Positions 42,717 to 52,645 are shown, numbered from the stretch's first letter. The stretch: 64,000 bases of DNA from Parapedobacter tibetensis (GCF_024704835.1 NZ_JAMXBE010000002.1:372001-436000), one strand, 5' to 3'. The notes: generated from the letters alone by a model not told the origin. Numbers and translations: made by a program.

Positions 42717-44150
42717 TTATTGAATGTATTTAGCAATTTCCATAGGATTTCCCAAAATATTGTAATATTCGGCCAATGCTAAATAATATCCCATTAGCGC
42801 GGTAGCATAAGCTTTTTCAATTTCCACTTCCACGAGCAACGCATCATTAACATCCTTAGGGGATGAAAGCTGGTTTTCCATCCGTTTTTGAATAAGCTGA
42901 GTCGTTGTTATTGCCTCCATTTTGGCTGATTCTAATGATTTTAGATCATTTTGCAAAGCATCAGCTTTATTTTTAGCCACCATCAGCTGAACCTGTAGCG
43001 ATTGACTGGCATTTTTCTGCGCCAGATCTGCTTCCAATATGAGTTCTTTGGCAGCCTGTGTCCGCTTGCGGGTCTGTCCGTTAAATAAAGTCCATTGCAT
43101 TTCCAGTCCTACAAACCAATCGGGAATAGTGACCGGTAAATCCCGTTGATACAGGTTATAATTACCAACCGCAAAAATATTGGGAAGGCTGAACGACTTG
43201 CTGATTTTTTCGGATGTTTTGGCATAGGTGCTTTTGCTACGGGCTAACTGATAAATAGGGTTCCTTTCCCAGAACGCTCCCTCAGGAACGATCATATCAG
43301 CACCGCTATACTGTAAGGTGTCCAAGACGTTTATTTCCGCATCAAGCGCTTGTCCCATCAATTTATTAAGTTCCGGAATAGCATTCTTCTTTTCTAAAAG
43401 CAAACCGTTATAGTGCGCCTTAGCTTGTGTTAAAACAACATTGGTCCAACTCCGTTGATAAGGTGGTAATACATCGTTTTTAACCATTTCATCCGCATAG
43501 ATTTTATTCTTATTGAGCGCTTCTACAATGGCTTCCTGTTTGGTTAACATCGAGTTGAGGTATAAAATCCGAATGTACTGGGAAGCAATTAAAAAGTTCA
43601 CTTCCTTTTGGGCGACGTCCACATTAATCCGTTGAGTGGACACCGCGGCTGCTGCGATATTTTTGGCAGCATCCAATTTATTCCCTAACCAAAGGGGTTG
43701 CCTTACTCCTAGTCCGGCCATGAAATAGGCGCGCTGGCTTAACTGTGGGTTATAATCCGGATATAAGTCTCCAATAATAGTTGAAGAGGTTCTATAAATT
43801 CTATCCTGTACAGGCTGTGATAGGTCGTTCCCTGTTATTTCTTTAAAAACTTCATTGGCAGCATGGACACTTTGTCGGGACGAGCCCTCGACAATTCCAT
43901 TTCTAGCTTCTTGTAAATTAATAGTCAAAGGGCTGCTTAAGTAGGTATAACTGGAAAGTAAATCCACTTTCGGGAGATAGCTGTTTTTCTCGGCCTGCAG
44001 GTTATACTCGCCAGCTCTAAGGGATGTTTGTGCTTGCTGAACCGTCAAGTTGTTTGCAGCCGCCATACGAAAGCAGTCTTCGAGTTTGATAACCTGGGCG
44101 GTGGAGGGCGTATAGCAAAAGATAAAAAATAAGAAGTATATATTTCTCAT
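42717..44150 (-). CDS. TolC-family outer-membrane factor
   Basis: This 477-residue protein has a signal peptide (to about residue 18) and the two OEP repeats of TolC-type channels: KLEDCFRMAAANNLTVQQAQTSL near the start and long amphipathic helices with QAAKELILEADLAQKNASQSLQVQLMVAKNKAD-like composition near residues 365-400. It gives the outer-membrane exit of the HlyD/ABC-2 system. It starts 10 bp after the porin gene, which argues that porin and exporter share a transcript. Confidence 0.9.
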   Translation of the reverse strand: MRNIYFLFFIFCYTPSTAQVIKLEDCFRMAAANNLTVQQAQTSLRAGEYNLQAEKNSYLPKVDLLSSYTYLSSPLTINLQEARNGIVEGSSRQSVHAANEVFKEITGNDLSQPVQDRIYRTSSTIIGDLYPDYNPQLSQRAYFMAGLGVRQPLWLGNKLDAAKNIAAAAVSTQRINVDVAQKEVNFLIASQYIRILYLNSMLTKQEAIVEALNKNKIYADEMVKNDVLPPYQRSWTNVVLTQAKAHYNGLLLEKKNAIPELNKLMGQALDAEINVLDTLQYSGADMIVPEGAFWERNPIYQLARSKSTYAKTSEKISKSFSLPNIFAVGNYNLYQRDLPVTIPDWFVGLEMQWTLFNGQTRKRTQAAKELILEADLAQKNASQSLQVQLMVAKNKADALQNDLKSLESAKMEAITTTQLIQKRMENQLSSPKDVNDALLVEVEIEKAYATALMGYYLALAEYYNILGNPMEIAKYIQ

Positions 44151-44160
44151 ATTTTATGAT

Positions 44161-45354
44161 CTACAAGATAACCAGCGGCGAGGCTATGCCAATCATAATT
44201 CTAGCAGAACTGCCATTTGATGCAGCAAGGGATTGTTTAGCATAATCGCTGTAACGGAAGTACCTTCCAACATAGGAGCTGAAAAATTTCAGGTTATAGT
44301 TCTTTATCGGGTAAAATTCAACAGAAGGAATGATCCCCCAGGCAGTTCTCATCTGATTTGACGTACTCATTTCATCCGGGATATCTTTCCAGGAGGCCGT
44401 ATTCACCATGCCGATGGTTGAGACCTTCCATTGGTCGTTTATGGAATAAACGATCCTCAGCCAGTGTTCGAGGTAGGATACGTTTTGGGCGGCGTGTGGT
44501 AACATATCTTCTGGGATAAGCGTGCTGATGATACCGCTGCGGTCAAGGTCTTCGCGGCTCCATTTAAAATCGTATTGAAACAGCCAGTCATCGGACCTGA
44601 ACTGGTTTCCCAATGCCGTATAATACATATTTACCGGATCCTCATTTTTACTGGCCTCCTGAAAAACACTGAAACTCCAGATGGTCTGTAGTTTACCCTC
44701 AGCAAAAGAACCGTTCCAGGTGCCCACGTAGGCGGCCGGGAATTTTGCTTCTCGAAGGTCTGGTACGTCTTTATATAATTCGGTAAAGGTTTTCGTGCGT
44801 GAATTAAGGATCTGTGCCGAAAGTGTGTGCTGGGTTGAAACCTTCCAGTTAAACTGTACACCCGTAAGAAAATTGTCGGCATCATCGACAATGTCATTAT
44901 ACTGATAAACATCGATCGGGTTCATGTCGAATTCATAGCCCCCCCAATTTGCAGACATCTTTCCGATGGCGATGCTGGTTCTGTCCGATATATTATACCC
45001 AATAAAAGCCATATCGGTTGATCGGGACATGTTGTCTACCGATTGGACTTCCGGATCACGGGTATACCTATCGCGGAACCGGAAAAAAACTTTATCGCCA
45101 AAGACCATTCCCTTTATTTCCAGGCGGAACTGGTTCACGGCAAACCTGCTATTGGTATAGCTGCCATCCGTAAAATTGTTGTTCAGACCGATCTGGCTAT
45201 TGGCAATTATATCCACATTGTTCAATAAATCAGCTTTATCCGTTTTGATGAGCGGCACATTATGGTTAACCGTTGTATCAGTCTGCTTATGCTGCTGCGC
45301 AGATACGCCTACGGTTAAAAAAAGGATGGACAGCAATAGTAAAAACACACGCAT
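44161..45354 (-). CDS. Phosphate-selective-porin (OprP/OprO)-like outer-membrane porin
   Basis: This 397-residue protein has a signal peptide (to SAQ, residue 19) and alternating beta-strand patterns throughout, for example FAVNQFRLEIKGMVFGDKVFFRFRDR near 70-95. The region resembles Bacteroidetes porins annotated OprO/OprP. It has no TonB plug, so it should be a passive channel. Its position between asparaginase and TolC suggests entry of amino acids or asparagine-rich peptides, or a role with the exporter. The start codon lies only 25 bp beyond the terminator hairpin of the upstream gene, so expression depends on read-through. Confidence 0.7.
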   Translation of the reverse strand: MRVFLLLLSILFLTVGVSAQQHKQTDTTVNHNVPLIKTDKADLLNNVDIIANSQIGLNNNFTDGSYTNSRFAVNQFRLEIKGMVFGDKVFFRFRDRYTRDPEVQSVDNMSRSTDMAFIGYNISDRTSIAIGKMSANWGGYEFDMNPIDVYQYNDIVDDADNFLTGVQFNWKVSTQHTLSAQILNSRTKTFTELYKDVPDLREAKFPAAYVGTWNGSFAEGKLQTIWSFSVFQEASKNEDPVNMYYTALGNQFRSDDWLFQYDFKWSREDLDRSGIISTLIPEDMLPHAAQNVSYLEHWLRIVYSINDQWKVSTIGMVNTASWKDIPDEMSTSNQMRTAWGIIPSVEFYPIKNYNLKFFSSYVGRYFRYSDYAKQSLAASNGSSARIMIGIASPLVIL

Positions 45355-45370
45355 ATCTATAAATTTAAGT

Positions 45371-45398
45371 AAAATAAAAGGGCCGATCTGTTCGGCCC
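45371..45398 (-). terminator. Rho-independent terminator after asparaginase, directly before the porin
   Basis: On the minus strand the arms GGGCCGA and TCGGCCC form a 7-bp GC-rich stem with a 5-base loop (45380-45398), followed by TTTTATTTT (45379-45371). It begins 12 bp after the asparaginase stop and ends 16 bp before the porin start codon. No room remains for a promoter between stem and porin, so it may act as an attenuator within one long operon. Confidence 0.85.
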
Positions 45399-45410
45399 AT
45401 AGGATAGATG

Positions 45411-46466
45411 TTAATATTCAAAAAAATACTGCTGCAGCTGCTTGCTGTCACTTGTTTTGGTAAGGCCCAGCATCAGCAGTATCCTTGCTTTTTGCGGGTT
45501 GAGATCATCCGACACAATTGTTCCTAGTTTTGCATCATCGGTTTCATCCAGTAACGTTACCCTGCCGGAGGGGACCCTCGATGATCTTACCACAACGATG
45601 CCTTTCTTAATGGCCTCTTCAACGGCTGCCGTGTTTGCTTTATTCAGGTTTCCATTACCCAGTCCACCGGTAACGACTCCTTTTACCCCGGAAGCTATAT
45701 AGGCATTTATTGCCGTTGCTGGAGCGTCAGCGTACAATTCTGCGACAGCTACCTGGGGCAGGGAGGTCAGTCCCGTGATGTCAAAAGGGGTTTCTCTGTT
45801 CGACTTGCGTGTCTCCTGTTCATACATAAAGACTTTGCCATCGTACACCTGTCCGATGGGACCGTTATTGGGTGCCGAGAATCCGTTCAGATGGGTGGTA
45901 TTTGTTTTTACCACATCCCTTCCTGTAAATATACTTTCGCTGAATACCAGTAGGGTGCCAGCGTGCGCAGCTTCTTTGGATGCTGCGACGATTACCGCAT
46001 CATAAAGGTTTTTTGGCCCATCGGCACTCATGCCCGTAGCCGGTCTCATCGATCCGGTAATGACAACCGGTTTATCATAGCGTAACGTAAGGGATAAAAA
46101 GTAGGCCGTTTCCTCCTGTGTATCCGTACCATGGGTAATCACGATGCCATCCGCTTCATTGTTCTTGAATATTTCGTTGATCCTTTTATTTAATTTCATC
46201 CATATGTCAACCGTCATGTCCTGGCTTCCCACATTGGAGATCTGCTCCCCGGTAATGGTTGCTGCCTTGTCGAGGCCGGGTACTGCGGCAATCAGATCCT
46301 GGATGGGCAGGGCCCCCGCAGTGTAAGATGCACGGTCGGCCGAAGCGCCCTTACCTGCAATGGTTCCACCGGTGGCAAGAATTTTGATCCTTGCTAAATT
46401 TTGGCCATAGGAAGAAAGGGCCAACAGGAGATAAACTAATAAAGTGCATGTAGTTTTCATGTTCAA
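45411..46466 (-). CDS. ansB: Periplasmic type II L-asparaginase
   Basis: This 351-residue enzyme hydrolyses asparagine to aspartate and ammonia. A signal peptide (to about residue 22, ending SSYGQ) indicates export. The two catalytic threonine boxes are ATGGTIAGKG (about 31-40) and ITHGTDTQEET (about 110-120), followed by TGSMRPATGMSADGP. The product is the substrate of the decarboxylase and antiporter upstream in the same operon (32 bp from the decarboxylase stop). The alternative start Met3 makes little difference. Confidence 0.92.
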   Translation of the reverse strand: MNMKTTCTLLVYLLLALSSYGQNLARIKILATGGTIAGKGASADRASYTAGALPIQDLIAAVPGLDKAATITGEQISNVGSQDMTVDIWMKLNKRINEIFKNNEADGIVITHGTDTQEETAYFLSLTLRYDKPVVITGSMRPATGMSADGPKNLYDAVIVAASKEAAHAGTLLVFSESIFTGRDVVKTNTTHLNGFSAPNNGPIGQVYDGKVFMYEQETRKSNRETPFDITGLTSLPQVAVAELYADAPATAINAYIASGVKGVVTGGLGNGNLNKANTAAVEEAIKKGIVVVRSSRVPSGRVTLLDETDDAKLGTIVSDDLNPQKARILLMLGLTKTSDSKQLQQYFFEY

Positions 46467-46498
46467 TGATTTTAAGTATTAGTGGATAATTAAAAGGT

Positions 46499-48145
46499 CT
46501 ATTTCAATGAATTTTCCCAGCTGGTTACATATTCCATTAAAATTTTACGGATATTTTTACCCAAGATGAGGTAATTCTCTGTAGGAAGGTTAGCCAACGA
46601 TACCCTTATGCTCCATTCCGGGCCTGCAAATCCCCCGCCATTCAAGAGTACAATCGATGTTTCTTCAGCCAGGCGAAACAGGACGTCGATGGGTTCAAAG
46701 TTTTCTTTTAACCAGCTTACAAATTCATCACCATAAAAATGTTTAGCGGCAACTTCTACGTCGATTTCAGAGTAATAACCAGCCCGCGTTGGATCTTCAA
46801 TCATCTCAACACCCATCCCTTCCCATAATAAACTTAAGCGCTTCTTAATGATTGATTGCGTTAGGGATTTATACACATGCTCGCTGTCCAGCAAGCAAAA
46901 AGCAGCAAATAGCATCATTTGGAACTGTTGCGGCAGCGATAATCCCGCTGTATGATTTAAAGCCACCTGCCTACTATCGGCAACCATCCGATCGATAAAC
47001 TTAACGCTCTCCGGTTTAAGTGTTAACGTACCGTAGCGTTCGGCCAATTCCTTTTTATGCTGCGGGGGGAGATCAGCTATTTTTTTATCAAACACATTAT
47101 TTTCATGTATGGCGATCGTACCCAATCGCCAGCCTGTACAGCCAAAATACTTGGAAAATGAATAGACATTAATGGTATTATAAGGAACAACCGCCATCAG
47201 CGATCGGAAATCATTGATAAACGTACCATAAACGTCATCCGTGATGATCATCAACCCAGGGTTATGATCTTTAACAATCGCGGCGATATAATCCAGTATT
47301 TCCCTGCCCATGGTAGAAGAAGGGGGATTACTTGGATTCACTACAAAGGCAATCTTCACTGCCGGATCTTTCAATTTATCCAGTTCTTCTTTTGGGTACT
47401 GCCAGGTATGAAATCCGTTCTTACCGGTGGCATTTGCTTGCACATACACCACATCAAAATTGTATCTTTCCAGATGCGGAATTTCAATATACGGCGTAAA
47501 GGTTGGTGTTAATAAAGCAATTTTATCGCCTTGCGCTACCAGGCGGTTTTGCATAAGCGAATCGAAAATATAGCACATGGCAGCCGTACCACCTTCCACA
47601 GCAAAAATGTCAAATTTCCCGTCCTTTACTTGCCCCCCGCACATTTCCTGAACTAGATAATCGTGTACAATCACTTCGAAATGAGCCAACATCCGATCTG
47701 GAACCGGGTAATTGAACCCGATTACCGCTTCCACCCACTCGCGTATCCAGGCATCCGCATCAAAACCATGCTTGTCTATTCCATACTGATACGTCTTGCT
47801 TAAAAGACTAGCCCCTGGCGTGTGTTGATTATCTTCTATAAAGGCCTCAAAGCGTTTAGCTATCCCGTTTTTATCTTGCACAATTCCAGCAAGAATGCCT
47901 CCTTCCTCATGATTTTTACGACATTCTGCCAAAGCAAATTGACCAAACAGAAAAAATGCCTCCCTTGGCGCAGTGGCTATCCAGTTTGGATTTCCTCGCC
48001 CCGCATTGAGCATGATGGCTGTAGATTTTAAGGCATGTTCTTCCGCCAAACGAATCAGCTCATTCTTTATTTCAAAAGGGCTTAGGCTCTCAAGGGTTTT
48101 TTCAACCTCTCGGCTTGTTTGAATTTTTGAAATGTTAACGGTCAT
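46499..48145 (-). CDS. asdA: Bifunctional aspartate aminotransferase/L-aspartate 4-decarboxylase
   Basis: This 548-residue fold-type I PLP enzyme is longer than usual aminotransferases and matches the AsdA type. It has the N-terminal ELIRLAEEH and NAGRGNPNW, the PLP-binding region NVYSFSKYFGCTGWRLG with the Schiff-base lysine, VNPSNPPSS and a C-terminal SIRVSLANL. It releases CO2 from aspartate to make alanine and consumes a cytoplasmic proton. With AspT it generates a proton-motive force. It lies 39 bp after aspT. Confidence 0.92.
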   Translation of the reverse strand: MTVNISKIQTSREVEKTLESLSPFEIKNELIRLAEEHALKSTAIMLNAGRGNPNWIATAPREAFFLFGQFALAECRKNHEEGGILAGIVQDKNGIAKRFEAFIEDNQHTPGASLLSKTYQYGIDKHGFDADAWIREWVEAVIGFNYPVPDRMLAHFEVIVHDYLVQEMCGGQVKDGKFDIFAVEGGTAAMCYIFDSLMQNRLVAQGDKIALLTPTFTPYIEIPHLERYNFDVVYVQANATGKNGFHTWQYPKEELDKLKDPAVKIAFVVNPSNPPSSTMGREILDYIAAIVKDHNPGLMIITDDVYGTFINDFRSLMAVVPYNTINVYSFSKYFGCTGWRLGTIAIHENNVFDKKIADLPPQHKKELAERYGTLTLKPESVKFIDRMVADSRQVALNHTAGLSLPQQFQMMLFAAFCLLDSEHVYKSLTQSIIKKRLSLLWEGMGVEMIEDPTRAGYYSEIDVEVAAKHFYGDEFVSWLKENFEPIDVLFRLAEETSIVLLNGGGFAGPEWSIRVSLANLPTENYLILGKNIRKILMEYVTSWENSLK

Positions 48146-48184
48146 AATTTTATTTATTAAGTTTCCAAAAGACTAGCGGTATAA

Positions 48185-49879
48185 TCAACTCATTAAAATA
48201 ATAATCAGCACACCCCAAATGATAAGCAGCGTATTACCTACCGCGTAGGTTACTGTGTAGCCAAGCGCGGGCGTTTTACTTTTTACCGCATCCTGAATGG
48301 CGCCAAGGGCTGCAGTGGTTGTGCGAGAGCCTGCCGCACAACCGAGCGTAATTATTGGGTGGAATTTAAAAACATATCGACCGAGGTAAAGCGCGAATAT
48401 GAGTGGCAAAGCAGTGGCTGCCGCACCAGCAACAAATAATCCCCAGCCAGCCTCTTTGAAACCCTCAATAAAGCTTGGTCCCGCGGCTATGCCGACCACC
48501 GCAATGAACATGTTTAAACCAACATTACTCATTACCCAAAGTGCTGGCTCTGGTATACGTCCAAATGTGGGATGCTGCCCCCTAAGCCAGCCGAAAAATA
48601 ATCCTGCTATTAAAACTCCACCACTTGTGCTAAGACCTATCGGGATACCGCTTACTTTTATAGACAGGGCGCCTATTAGTCCACCCAAAACAATACCTAG
48701 CCCTACGAAGATCATATCGGTAGTATTGGTTGGCCTATCAGCATATCCTATATGTAAAATCGCCTTTTCCACATCTCTCTTCGTGCCAATAAGCTCAATC
48801 ATATCGCCTTTGTTGAGTTGCGTGTTAGGTAAAATAGGAAATTCAATTCCCGACCTTTTTAAAGTCCGGATCACCACGCCATGCATGAAGTCCATCATAC
48901 GTAGCTCAACCAATGTTTTGTTAACGATTTCTTTTTTAACAATCATCACACGCAACACCTCAACGGGAAAATTCAATAATTCAGCGTCTAATACCTCTGT
49001 TTCATTTACGGCATTATAACTCATCATATACTCCCTTCTGCCTCCAAGCGCGATGACGTCGTTTTCATGAATAATGGTATCCGGAGTGGCATCTATAATT
49101 TCGCTTCCTTTACGGATTCGCTGTACAAACAAGCGTCTTTCATTTCGTTGCAGCTCAGCTTCGATGGCCGCTACCGTTTTATTGCAGGCGTATGAATGTG
49201 CAGCTATTTTGTAAGCATTGTAAATTACCCGATCATAGGCCGATGCGATTCCAGGATCATTACCAATAGCATCCCCTCCCAACTTAATTTCCAGTTCTTT
49301 GGCTTTTTCCACCAAGTTGCCTCCCAATATCTTGGGGCCGATAGATGACAGGATCCAAGCGGACCCAGCTGTACCAAAAATGTAAGTGACCGCATAAGCA
49401 ACCGGGATTTTATTGATCATAGAAGTTTTTTGTTCTGCAGAAAGGTCTAGTTGGTTTATGGTATCAGAAGCTACTCCAATTACCGCAGAAATTGTTTGGG
49501 AGCCGGCCAGCATGCCCGCGGTCAAGCCCATATCATATCCCATCAATGTACCGATCAGATAAGGAAAAAGGAGACTACATACGCATACGATTGCTGCATA
49601 CAACATTTGTGGCAAACCGTCTTTTTTTAGACCTGCAAAAAATTGGGGCCCTACGCTGTATCCAACAGCAAATAAGAACATGAGAAAGAATACAGATTTA
49701 ACATTTGGTGAAATCTGTATGCCTAGCTGGCCGATTAAAACACCAACCAATAATACACTGGTTACCGTTCCTAGAGAGAAATTTTTTATTTTTAATCTGC
49801 CAATAAAATAACCGATAGATAGGGTTAGAAAAATGGCTAGCTCCGGATATTGGCGGAGAATCGTAACGATCCAATTCAT
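48185..49879 (-). CDS. aspT: Aspartate:alanine antiporter AspT-like
   Basis: This 564-residue membrane protein has the AspT/YbjL layout: five or so helices at the N-terminus ([36 protein letters not shown]), two central TrkA-C-like cytoplasmic domains (about 200-370, ending at [13 protein letters not shown]), and further helices to the end. The signature [15 protein letters not shown] lies near residue 525. It exchanges external aspartate for internal alanine. It is first in an operon with asdA and ansB and has a possible -7 box 127 bp upstream. Confidence 0.92.
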   Translation of the reverse strand: MNWIVTILRQYPELAIFLTLSIGYFIGRLKIKNFSLGTVTSVLLVGVLIGQLGIQISPNVKSVFFLMFLFAVGYSVGPQFFAGLKKDGLPQMLYAAIVCVCSLLFPYLIGTLMGYDMGLTAGMLAGSQTISAVIGVASDTINQLDLSAEQKTSMINKIPVAYAVTYIFGTAGSAWILSSIGPKILGGNLVEKAKELEIKLGGDAIGNDPGIASAYDRVIYNAYKIAAHSYACNKTVAAIEAELQRNERRLFVQRIRKGSEIIDATPDTIIHENDVIALGGRREYMMSYNAVNETEVLDAELLNFPVEVLRVMIVKKEIVNKTLVELRMMDFMHGVVIRTLKRSGIEFPILPNTQLNKGDMIELIGTKRDVEKAILHIGYADRPTNTTDMIFVGLGIVLGGLIGALSIKVSGIPIGLSTSGGVLIAGLFFGWLRGQHPTFGRIPEPALWVMSNVGLNMFIAVVGIAAGPSFIEGFKEAGWGLFVAGAAATALPLIFALYLGRYVFKFHPIITLGCAAGSRTTTAALGAIQDAVKSKTPALGYTVTYAVGNTLLIIWGVLIIILMS

Positions 49880-49922
49880 AAAAGTACAGTTATGTTTCGC
49901 AGATAGATGTTAAGAGTCCTTA

Positions 49923-49970
49923 TAAGTAGATAGACAGATAAGTAGACAGATAGATAAGTAGATAGATATA
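49923..49970. repeat. GATA-rich tetranucleotide tract in the aspT leader
   Basis: About 48 bp consist of imperfect repeats of AGTAGATAGACAGATA and GATAGATA. It lies in the probable untranslated leader of aspT. Simple tracts of this kind can vary in length by slippage. It is not a CRISPR, since unit lengths vary and there are no spacers. Confidence 0.7.
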
Positions 49971-49975
49971 TGTGG

Positions 49976-50049
49976 CGTAGCGTTAGCTACGATATTTTTC
50001 TATCACAAACTTAGTAATATAATTTCATTATTTGTCATGATTTTGTCAT
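49976..50049 (-). promoter_or_regulatory. aspT leader hairpin, -7 box and upstream direct repeat
   Basis: A small hairpin CGTAGC-GTTA-GCTACG occupies 49976-49991. On the minus strand TAAGTTTG (50013-50006) fits the -7 consensus; no TTTG stands at -33. Instead ATGACAAA occurs twice (50049-50042 and 50038-50031), 11 bp apart, which is a typical spacing for an activator. Transcription would start near 49999, giving a leader of about 120 nt. Confidence 0.4.
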
Positions 50050-50116
50050 TTAGGCAAATAAGTAAAGATAATTATGGCCTTGTTAACTTATTGAAACACG
50101 CCCAATATGGTGTGAT

Positions 50117-50635
50117 TTACTTGTTAAAATAGGTCGTATCACCTTCCATGGTAATAAAATATACTGGAATCTGATGATCTGAAACGTTATACGTACCATC
50201 TGCAAATACATTACCTCCAAAACCGCAATCGTACGCGTTGTCTAAGGTCTTGATTGTTATAGCATCTCCAAGAAAATCAATCTGCCATTTACAGCCATTA
50301 TCACTTCCATCTTCTTTTTTATAATAAATGGCCTGATTGTTCTTTATGGTTAAGGTGTCAAATAACTGCCCTGAATTATAAGAAGGAGGGCCAACATTTA
50401 AGTCAATATTGAACAATACCGTGGTATCATCTTTGGGGTAAATCATCATATTGCCTGTTGGTTCTTTTTCAGGATCTTCACCATAAGAATAGGTGCCTGC
50501 TAACTCCGTTGTTTTACTCAAAGTAGCGCTTTGTTCTATATGTTGAACACTGTCCTGACTATTGTTCTCACTTTTTTGTGGACTTGTACAGCTCGCCAAA
50601 TAAATGACGATAAGAAAAGGGAAAATATTTTTCAT
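50117..50635 (-). CDS. Small lipoprotein of unknown function
   Basis: This 172-residue protein has a lipoprotein signal (MKNIFPFLIVIYLASC, Cys16), a polar linker and a predicted beta-rich domain (TGNMMIYPKDDTTVLFNID, LTIKNNQAIYYKKEDG). The mature part contains only two cysteines (near NGCKWQ and YDCGFGG), which may form a disulfide. I do not recognise the family. It is separated from aspT by its own intergenic region and is divergent from the glycosyltransferase island. Confidence 0.7.
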   Translation of the reverse strand: MKNIFPFLIVIYLASCTSPQKSENNSQDSVQHIEQSATLSKTTELAGTYSYGEDPEKEPTGNMMIYPKDDTTVLFNIDLNVGPPSYNSGQLFDTLTIKNNQAIYYKKEDGSDNGCKWQIDFLGDAITIKTLDNAYDCGFGGNVFADGTYNVSDHQIPVYFITMEGDTTYFNK

Positions 50636-50852
50636 AGTGTTGGTAATTAGTATTATACTTGGATGAAGCTTTATTGGCTATCTGAACATAACCTTACAGC
50701 AAGGTAAGCTATTCTATTTGTTATTTCAAAATTAATTCTAAATTTAAGACCGTATTATGTTTAAGTTAACATTGCATTCAGGATTAAGATTAATGAAATA
50801 TGTGTATTGCACGCAATCTAAATTGTAACTTATCATCTTTTACTTCTAGATT

Positions 50853-51668
50853 ATGAAAGACAAACTCTGCGTTATTATACCAATTCATAAAAGCACGTTG
50901 TCTCCTACTGAAAAAATCTCATTGGAAGCCTGTAGCAATCTGTTAAATCGTCTCAATTGTTATTTGGTATACCCTGAACACATAACGCCGATGGAACACT
51001 TAACGATGTTTCCTGGGTTAATTCCTATGCCTCTTTCTTCTTTATATTTTAAAAGCGTTCAAGATTACAATCGACTAAAAGTCGATATTAACTTTTATAA
51101 AAAATTCGATGGATTTCAATATTTACTTACGTACGAATTGGATGCCTACATATTCAGTAATGAGTTTGAAAGCATCAATGTTTTTGACTACGATTACACT
51201 GGGGCACCATTTTTTGAAGGTTACGCAGATGCCACAACAGAATCGTTGTTTATTCAAGGTGGGAATTCCGGCTTTTCTATGAGAAACATTCAGGCGTGTA
51301 TTCAGGGGCTAACAGTTCTTTCAAAATATAGGAAGAAATGGAAGCTTCAATTCTTTTTTATTCGCAAACTGCCATTCTTTAAAAGCATATTAAAAAAGGT
51401 TAACTGGAGATATTATGAGCTTTTTATAAATGATCATTTTATTGGATATATGAGAGGTGGGTATTTTAATGAAGATGTATTACTTTCGCGATTATTACCA
51501 ATAATATATCCCAGTTTCAAGGTAGCTAATCCCCTGCAAGCAATGAGGTTCAGTTTCGAAGTTAACCCCGAAAAGCTGCTTGAGATGAACAATAACGACT
51601 TACCTTTAGGTTGTCATGCATGGCCGCGATATACAAAGTTTTGGAGTAAGTATATTAACAGCATGTAG
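50853..51668 (+). CDS. DUF5672-type putative glycosyltransferase
   Basis: This 271-residue soluble protein matches the DUF5672 group found in polysaccharide clusters. It has VIIPIHKSTLSPTEKISLEACSNLL at the start, then LLTYELDAYIFS (ELDAY 95-99) and YDYTGAPFF near 113-120. The acidic ELD/DYD motifs suggest metal-dependent nucleotide-sugar binding, and the context is an island of glycosyltransferases. The sugar is unknown. The gene begins the plus-strand half of the island, 27 bp before the next gene. Confidence 0.7.
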   Translation: MKDKLCVIIPIHKSTLSPTEKISLEACSNLLNRLNCYLVYPEHITPMEHLTMFPGLIPMPLSSLYFKSVQDYNRLKVDINFYKKFDGFQYLLTYELDAYIFSNEFESINVFDYDYTGAPFFEGYADATTESLFIQGGNSGFSMRNIQACIQGLTVLSKYRKKWKLQFFFIRKLPFFKSILKKVNWRYYELFINDHFIGYMRGGYFNEDVLLSRLLPIIYPSFKVANPLQAMRFSFEVNPEKLLEMNNNDLPLGCHAWPRYTKFWSKYINSM

Positions 51669-51694
51669 ATAGATTATTCTATAAAACATAGAAG

Positions 51695-52645
51695 ATGGTC
51701 AACTATAAAGTAAAGTCTCCGATCCTGCTTTTAATCTTTAACAGGCCTATTTATACGGGAAAAGTATTTGAACAGATAAGCCGTGCAAAACCAAGGAAAC
51801 TATATATTGCAGCGGACGGCCCGAGGGCTAAGGTGGAAGGAGAGATTGAAAAATGTCAAAAAGCTAGATCCATTATTGACAAAATTAATTGGGAATGTAC
51901 GGTTAGCACGTTATTTCGAACTGAAAATTTAGGATGTAAAATAGGGGTTTCAACTGCGATAGATTGGTTCTTTGAAAATGAGGAGGAGGGGATAATCTTA
52001 GAAGATGATTGTTTGCCCAACCAATCGTTCTTTAGGTTTTGTGATGTAATGCTTGAGCATTATAGGTATGATCAAAGAGTCGGATCTATAACGGGTTCTA
52101 ATCACCATAACAAGGAGAGCTGGGGAACCGCTAGTTATTATTTTTCCCAACGAAGCGATATTTGGGGCTGGGCAAGTTGGCGGAGGACCTGGGAGAAATA
52201 CGATGTGAGTTTATCCAATTATAGCGTACAAGAGGCAGCTACCCTACTCAAAAAAATGTTTGCAGATGAGCTTCTGCTTAGCGAATGGTTAACGATTTTT
52301 GAGCAAGTAAAACGTGGAGCTATTGATACTTGGGATTATCAATTTCATTTTTTAAATTTTGTTGAATACGCATTATGTGTAGTGCCAAACCATAACTTAA
52401 TTTCTAACATTGGTTTCGGTGAGGATGCAACGCATACATTTGACGTAGGCAGTACCTTTGCGAATGCAGTTACGACAGATCTGGAAACAATTACACATCC
52501 AACATCATTTATTCCGGAAAAGGAAGCCGACAGGCAGGTGTTTGAAAAGGAGTTTAAATTGAGCGAAAAAAGGATGAATATTAAGAAAGACGAGCTATTA
52601 CGCAGACGAGTTAAAAGATGGTTTAAAAAATTGTTTAAAAAATAG
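51695..52645 (+). CDS. Nucleotide-diphospho-sugar transferase-like protein
   Basis: This 316-residue protein resembles GT-A-fold sugar transferases of Bacteroidetes. It opens with SPILLLIFNRPIYTGKVFEQI, has IAADGPRAK (about 38-46), and an acidic metal-site motif IILEDDCLPNQSFF (EDD 103-105). The aromatic-rich SDIWGWASWRRTWEKYD segment follows. The very basic C-terminus (RRRVKRWFKKLFKK) suggests peripheral membrane attachment. Acceptor and donor are unknown. Confidence 0.75.
   Translation: MVNYKVKSPILLLIFNRPIYTGKVFEQISRAKPRKLYIAADGPRAKVEGEIEKCQKARSIIDKINWECTVSTLFRTENLGCKIGVSTAIDWFFENEEEGIILEDDCLPNQSFFRFCDVMLEHYRYDQRVGSITGSNHHNKESWGTASYYFSQRSDIWGWASWRRTWEKYDVSLSNYSVQEAATLLKKMFADELLLSEWLTIFEQVKRGAIDTWDYQFHFLNFVEYALCVVPNHNLISNIGFGEDATHTFDVGSTFANAVTTDLETITHPTSFIPEKEADRQVFEKEFKLSEKRMNIKKDELLRRRVKRWFKKLFKK

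Noticed and set aside
49923-49970. Possible CRISPR array
   Set aside because: The units are four-base repeats with irregular joins and have no unique spacers.
50636-50852. tRNA or small RNA gene
   Set aside because: A short ACCTT/AAGGT pair occurs, but no cloverleaf or other known RNA fold can be drawn.
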